Shown: in pieces, positions 5,694 through 6,703 of the stretch | How the letters are laid out: every line of letters begins with the position of its first letter | How positions within the stretch are numbered: position 1 is the first letter of the stretch | Origin: Planctomycetales bacterium | Lineage (GTDB): Bacteria > Planctomycetota > Planctomycetia > Isosphaerales > Isosphaeraceae | DNA: 6,703 nucleotides | Direction of reading: 5' to 3' | NCBI GenBank assembly: GCA_027435495.1 | Contig: DAHZZC010000756.1 | Coordinates: forward strand, 1-6,703 | Program-made: the position numbers and the translations under genes | The notes under the pieces: generated by a model | Databases searched by the model: none | What the model was told of the DNA's origin: nothing | Seen by the model: the letters and a program-made list of their open reading frames with translations, nothing else

Positions 5694-6659
5694 ATGGTGA
5701 CCAGAGCACCAGGTCCGATTGCCACAGATTGGATCAAGCTCGTTCTCCGCGGTGTCGGCCAGGTGATGTTTCAGGGGCACGCGGTAACCGGACTTCTGTT
5801 CCTTATCGGTATTGCGTTCGCATCCCCGTTGATGGGGCTGGGTGCTCTGATCGGCGCCCTTATCGGCCCGGTCGTTGCCTGGGCACTTCGGTATGACGAG
5901 GCTGATATCCGTGACGGGATTTACGGCTTCAACGCATGCCTGGTGGGCATCGCCGCGTTCTTCTTCTTTCAACCGGGGGTGACCGAGTTCATCCTGCTGG
6001 TCGCGGCCTGCGCGGTGTCGTCGCCCGTCACATGGGCGATGCGGCGATTCTTGCCCTTTCCGACCTATACCACGCCCTTCATCGTGACGACGTGGGTCAT
6101 GTGGGGGATCGGCCGGGCGATAGACCTGCCAACGGTTGTACTGCCTCCCTCGCCCAATTCGCTGAACATGGTCAGCGCTATCGTCGAGGGTCTGAGCGAG
6201 GTCTTCCTCCAGGCCAGTATCGTCACAGGGATCCTCTTCTACGCCGGCCTGGCCGTGAGCGACTGGCGGCACGCGACGATGGCTCTGATGGGCTCAGTCG
6301 TGGGCACGATGGTCGGCCTGCATCACGCCGACGCTCCGGGCGATATCACGATCGGGATCTTCGGCTATAACGCAACCCTGGCGGCCATCGCGCTTTACCT
6401 TTGGAGGCCCTCAATCCTGATCCCGCTCCTGGGTGCGATGATCTCGACAGGGATCACCGAGTTCTTCCCCCTGACGCAATTGCCGACTCTGACGGCCCCC
6501 TTCGTGCTGGCCTGCTGGGTCGTGCTGGCCATCGGCATTCTGGAGCCCCTCTTCAATCCCAGGCCGGCTCCAACCTCCGTGCCGCCGGGATCGCCGGATG
6601 GCACGGCGCTCTCCGGCGCTCCCCTGGCCGCCGATCCGATCCCGGGCCCTTCGGCCTGA
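5694..6659 (+). CDS. Urea transporter (UT family), inner membrane
   Basis: This 321-residue protein has about ten hydrophobic segments, roughly 30-48, 49-66, 76-92, 98-116, 128-143, 176-189, 195-209, 219-237, 240-258 and 268-287. It has the two-fold internal duplication of the UT family (PF03253), whose members form channel-like pores for passive urea passage. Half-one motifs are RGVGQVMFQ (19-27), GIYGFNACLVGIA (75-87) and FPTYTTPF (122-129); the half-two partners are EGLSEVFLQ (165-173), GIFGYNATLAAIA (221-233) and LPTLTAPF (263-270). The latter matches the UT signature LPxxTxPF, while the first copy has F for L. The pore threonines are inferred to be T126 and T267. The tail from 288 on is Pro-rich and disordered-looking. 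Length is close to that of bacterial homologues. The ATG at 5694 has GAGG (5685-5688) five bases upstream. The gene is divergent from two porins and probably followed by another gene. Urea is the likely substrate; an amide analogue is less likely. Confidence 0.92.
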   Translation: MVTRAPGPIATDWIKLVLRGVGQVMFQGHAVTGLLFLIGIAFASPLMGLGALIGALIGPVVAWALRYDEADIRDGIYGFNACLVGIAAFFFFQPGVTEFILLVAACAVSSPVTWAMRRFLPFPTYTTPFIVTTWVMWGIGRAIDLPTVVLPPSPNSLNMVSAIVEGLSEVFLQASIVTGILFYAGLAVSDWRHATMALMGSVVGTMVGLHHADAPGDITIGIFGYNATLAAIALYLWRPSILIPLLGAMISTGITEFFPLTQLPTLTAPFVLACWVVLAIGILEPLFNPRPAPTSVPPGSPDGTALSGAPLAADPIPGPSA

Positions 6660-6696
6660 ATCGGACCCGAACCCGTCGCTTCCCGATCTCCCTTCT

Positions 6697-6701
6697 GGAG
6701 G
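6697..6701 (+). promoter_or_regulatory. Probable ribosome binding site of a gene just beyond the window
   Basis: GGAGG occurs 37 bases after the urea transporter stop and two bases before the window end, on the same strand and with no obvious terminator between. It suggests a co-transcribed gene starting a few bases outside. Urease or urea amidolyase genes often accompany UT genes, but nothing here shows which gene follows. Confidence 0.5.
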
Positions 6702-6703
6702 AC

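Noticed and set aside
5583..6272. 229-codon minus-strand frame antisense to the urea transporter.
   Set aside because: The plus strand encodes an unmistakable UT protein; the antisense product is polar, His/Asp/Arg-rich low-complexity sequence.

Overview
The window looks like chromosomal DNA of a high-GC planctomycete, most likely of the Isosphaeraceae type. The strongest evidence is a small exported-type protein carrying the N-terminal motif LESLEERRLLS (LEPR-XLL type), which is characteristic of Planctomycetes. An outer-membrane barrel of the BBP2 family, abundant in that phylum, and the overall GC-rich codon use agree with this. The taxonomic call is by motif recognition only.

Layout from left to right. 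(1) Positions 2-943, plus strand: the 3' part of a large SPFH/flotillin-like membrane-scaffold protein, cut by the window edge. (2) A 76-base convergent gap holding a three-tier stem-loop (966-1005), probably a bidirectional terminator. (3) Positions 1020-1781, minus strand: the LEPR-XLL protein, with a GTG start, a strong ribosome binding site and its own sigma70-like promoter (1881-1908). (4) Positions 1951-5324, minus strand: two outer-membrane porins of different families, joined by a one-base TGATG stop/start overlap. The first-transcribed gene encodes a Porin O/P (OprP-like) barrel with an N-terminal coiled coil and a repeat-bearing linker; the second encodes a BBP2 barrel. (5) Positions 5325-5693: a 369-base divergent regulatory region. 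(6) Positions 5694-6659, plus strand: an inner-membrane urea transporter (UT family). A ribosome binding site at the very end (6697-6701) predicts another gene immediately downstream on the same strand.

Functionally, the right-hand two thirds is best read as a membrane-transport locus: a urea channel for the cytoplasmic membrane transcribed divergently from a coupled pair of outer-membrane porins. Whether the porins serve urea or nitrogen uptake is inference from position only. The left-hand SPFH gene and the LEPR-XLL gene show no visible functional link to it. No mobile element, CRISPR array, tRNA or rRNA was seen, and every large frame antisense to these genes is best explained as a high-GC shadow.
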